Assembly (NCBI GenBank): GCA_951799425.1
Contig: OX637398.1
Location: 372,001 to 436,000 of the forward strand
From: Ilex aquifolium
Taxonomy: Eukaryota > Streptophyta > Magnoliopsida > Aquifoliales > Aquifoliaceae
Length of the DNA: 64,000 bases
Direction: 5' to 3'
The position numbers were made by a program, and so were the translations under genes. The notes below the pieces were generated by a model. That model had not been told where the DNA came from. It made no database searches and saw only the letters and a program-made list of their open reading frames with translations. Shown here piece by piece: positions 62,322 to 64,000 of the stretch (position 1 is the first letter of the stretch; each line of letters starts with the position of its first letter).

Positions 62322-63631
62322 TTAGATCACACCATGGAACCCAGCCGAGTCCAGAAGTACTGCTTTGATCTGCTCAGGCAGGACATCCTGGCCTTCCCTA
62401 CATTGCTGATAAACACCAATCATCAATATCTAGATTACTATCTCCAAGAAAAGATACTAAAACCAAGCAAGCACCTACATGGAGATAAGGTTGCCACATA
62501 CGGGAAGTCACACCTATAGGGGCTGTTTAGACACAACAGTATCATTGGAATATTCCCATATGTTCTACAAGCCATTTCAATGAGTTGCAGTCTCTCACTA
62601 CAACATTTGAAATGAATTCACTTTGCAGCATGCGTGGTACATGGAATTTCAATGCCTAATGTTTCACTACCCCGTTTGAAATACTTCCAGTTTACATGGT
62701 TTCAAATCTGAAGAGATAGTCATTCAAATTCTCCACTAGGTCCCACGACTAATCCTTGTATCAGTTATTGATATAATTATTCAAAACCATACGAGAAAAG
62801 AGTGAGTCATCTTCTATGCCGTTTCATTTTAGTGGCAAGTACAGGTCATTGCGCTTAGCCAAATTGAAGCCTAGAAACCCTAAATTTGGACTAGAGGTTA
62901 ACAGGCGCATATCTTAGCACTAGATGTTATGTTTATATGCATGAGTTTTGTTTTTGTCGCTTAACACTAGGCTAGTGTTTATCACTATTTACATTCACCC
63001 TAATAGGGTTACGTTAGGAGTAGGGTCCACTATAGCTAGGGAAGGTAAAATTGTGAGATTATTTGGAATTTTGGATGCTCTAAAATACCTCTTACCAAGC
63101 CAAGACAATTAAAAAAAAAAAAAATTGACCCCATTGGAAGTTGGAACAGTCCAATTCTTTAATTGGCGTCGTAATTTTGCCTGACTACTTTCCAAAGAAA
63201 GGGGATCAGAAAGGATTAGCCATAGGCGTTTGGTCCAGTGACGAGAAAGGATTAGTGAATTAAGGAAACTACTTATGGTAAATGTCTGAAAAAATTCAGG
63301 TTCTCAGCTTCAAGAGCACACTTAAAATATTTCAGTGTGTCAGATGAGATTTCTAAAAATATTACTGATCTTCTACAGTGCTATTTTCTTAAAGGCCAGG
63401 ATATGGTTTCTATGGAAGCATATGGAGCTTGAAGGACGAATCAGGAAATAGGAACCTTACCTCAGCTCGGAATACATCCAAAGCAAAGCCATTGAAACAG
63501 CTTATAACAGCTTGCTGAATGTCAAGCCCAAGGCTGTCCAGGGCTCTCATAGTGGAGAGCAAGAGACCAGGTCTGCGGGCACAAAACATGTGGATGTTGA
63601 CAGCCCTCCCTTCTCTTACTCTTACTTCCAC
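62322..63631 (-). CDS. ICE1: ICE1/SCRM-like bHLH factor, C-terminal exons (partial)
   Basis: Only the last two coding exons lie in the window: 63631-63461 (57 codons) and 62405-62322 (28 codons with stop TAA). They encode the C-terminal ACT-like domain of ICE1/SCREAM-type factors: [36 protein letters not shown], then [17 protein letters not shown] and the C-terminus HGVI. These factors are bHLH partners in stomatal lineage control (with SPCH, MUTE and FAMA) and activate CBF genes in the cold. The bHLH domain and N-terminus lie beyond 64000. ICE1 and its paralogue SCRM2 cannot be told apart from this part. The intron between the exons is 1055 bases. Splice sites are GT-AG. Confidence 0.88.
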
Positions 63632-64000
63632 CTACGAAAGGCAGAAAATCAGAAATTGTGATTCAAAAGCAAGAAGAAGGGGGGGGGGGGGGGGGGGAGG
63701 AGAGTTCCTTTAACAGACAAGTCAATTCTAGAATGCAATTACAAGTCATAAAACCAACAATTCGCTACAGAACATGTATGCAAGGAGAGGTAGTCCAACG
63801 GATCAAGAACCATGGGCTCTATCTCCAAGGCGTTCAGCTTGATAATGGATCATATCACCAAGTTCATAAATTGAAGTATCCAATTCAAACAGGGACCATT
63901 ACTGGCCATTCCAAGTCGATCAGCTGGGTCCCCCAATGCCAAGTACCTGAACTACACATATTGGGCTAACCAAGTTGAAACTTGAATGAATGTCACCTTC
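63632..64000 (-). other. ICE1: intron of the ICE1-like gene running off the window
   Basis: Upstream of the TTTCGTAG acceptor no further ICE1-like exon can be read before the edge, so this is taken as intron. It contains a run of about 19 G at 63679-63697. Confidence 0.55.

Noticed and set aside
63770-63960. A further ICE1-like exon near the right edge
   Set aside because: Neither strand gives bHLH or linker sequence of this family; treated as intron.
1-64000. CRISPR arrays, operons, riboswitches, tRNA or rRNA genes
   Set aside because: The window is plant nuclear DNA. No regularly spaced repeats, rRNA stretches or convincing tRNA cloverleaf were seen; the only tRNA-related strings are a retroelement primer site and one B-box-like string.

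Overview
The window is nuclear DNA of a flowering plant, most likely a eudicot. Its genes are split by many short exons with GT-AG introns, the intergenic DNA is AT-rich, there are plant transposon remnants, and the proteins include a plastid-targeted aspartokinase, a plant sialyltransferase-like (GT29) protein and the C-terminus of an ICE1/SCREAM-type bHLH factor. The species cannot be named from the sequence. There is no operon logic, prokaryotic feature, CRISPR array or obvious RNA gene. I found no undescribed multi-gene system. The interesting material lies in a degenerating tandem duplicate, unusual splice sites and several transposon structures.

Layout. 1-1260: a G-poor CCA/CAC tract, then AT-rich DNA leading to a promoter. 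1544-13370 (+): an intact 29-exon alpha-mannosidase (glycoside hydrolase family 38, 1022 aa). 14330-29480 (+): a tandem paralogue with the same 29-exon structure, 24 exons of identical length. It carries a one-base insertion in exon 23 that creates a stop, a 12-base in-frame deletion in exon 14, and a young 2.3 kb Copia-type LTR element in intron 2. 30799-37436 (+): an RNF10-like RING protein (9 exons, 770 aa). 40178-45177 (+): a GT29 sialyltransferase-like Golgi protein (11 exons, 481 aa) with a duplicated decoy splice acceptor. 48372-48959 (-): an intronless CGR1-like ribosome biogenesis protein with two telo-boxes just upstream. 51815-57668 (-): a chloroplast lysine-sensitive-type aspartokinase (13 coding exons, 567 aa) with a 5'UTR intron and TATA box. 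62322-63631 (-): the last two exons of an ICE1/SCRM-like gene that runs off the right edge.

Between genes lie a 1 kb fold-back element (38854-39865), a hAT-type MITE with a perfect 8-bp target duplication (50610-50817), another hairpin MITE (58880-59039), microsatellites and homopolymer tracts. The genes are unrelated in function, apart from the two mannosidases, which share one ancestry and would act on the same kind of substrate (alpha-mannosyl residues of N-glycans). All exon junctions were placed by hand, by translating across GT-AG or GC-AG boundaries and checking phase. In all six genes the summed exon lengths give an open frame, except for the one-base excess in the second mannosidase.
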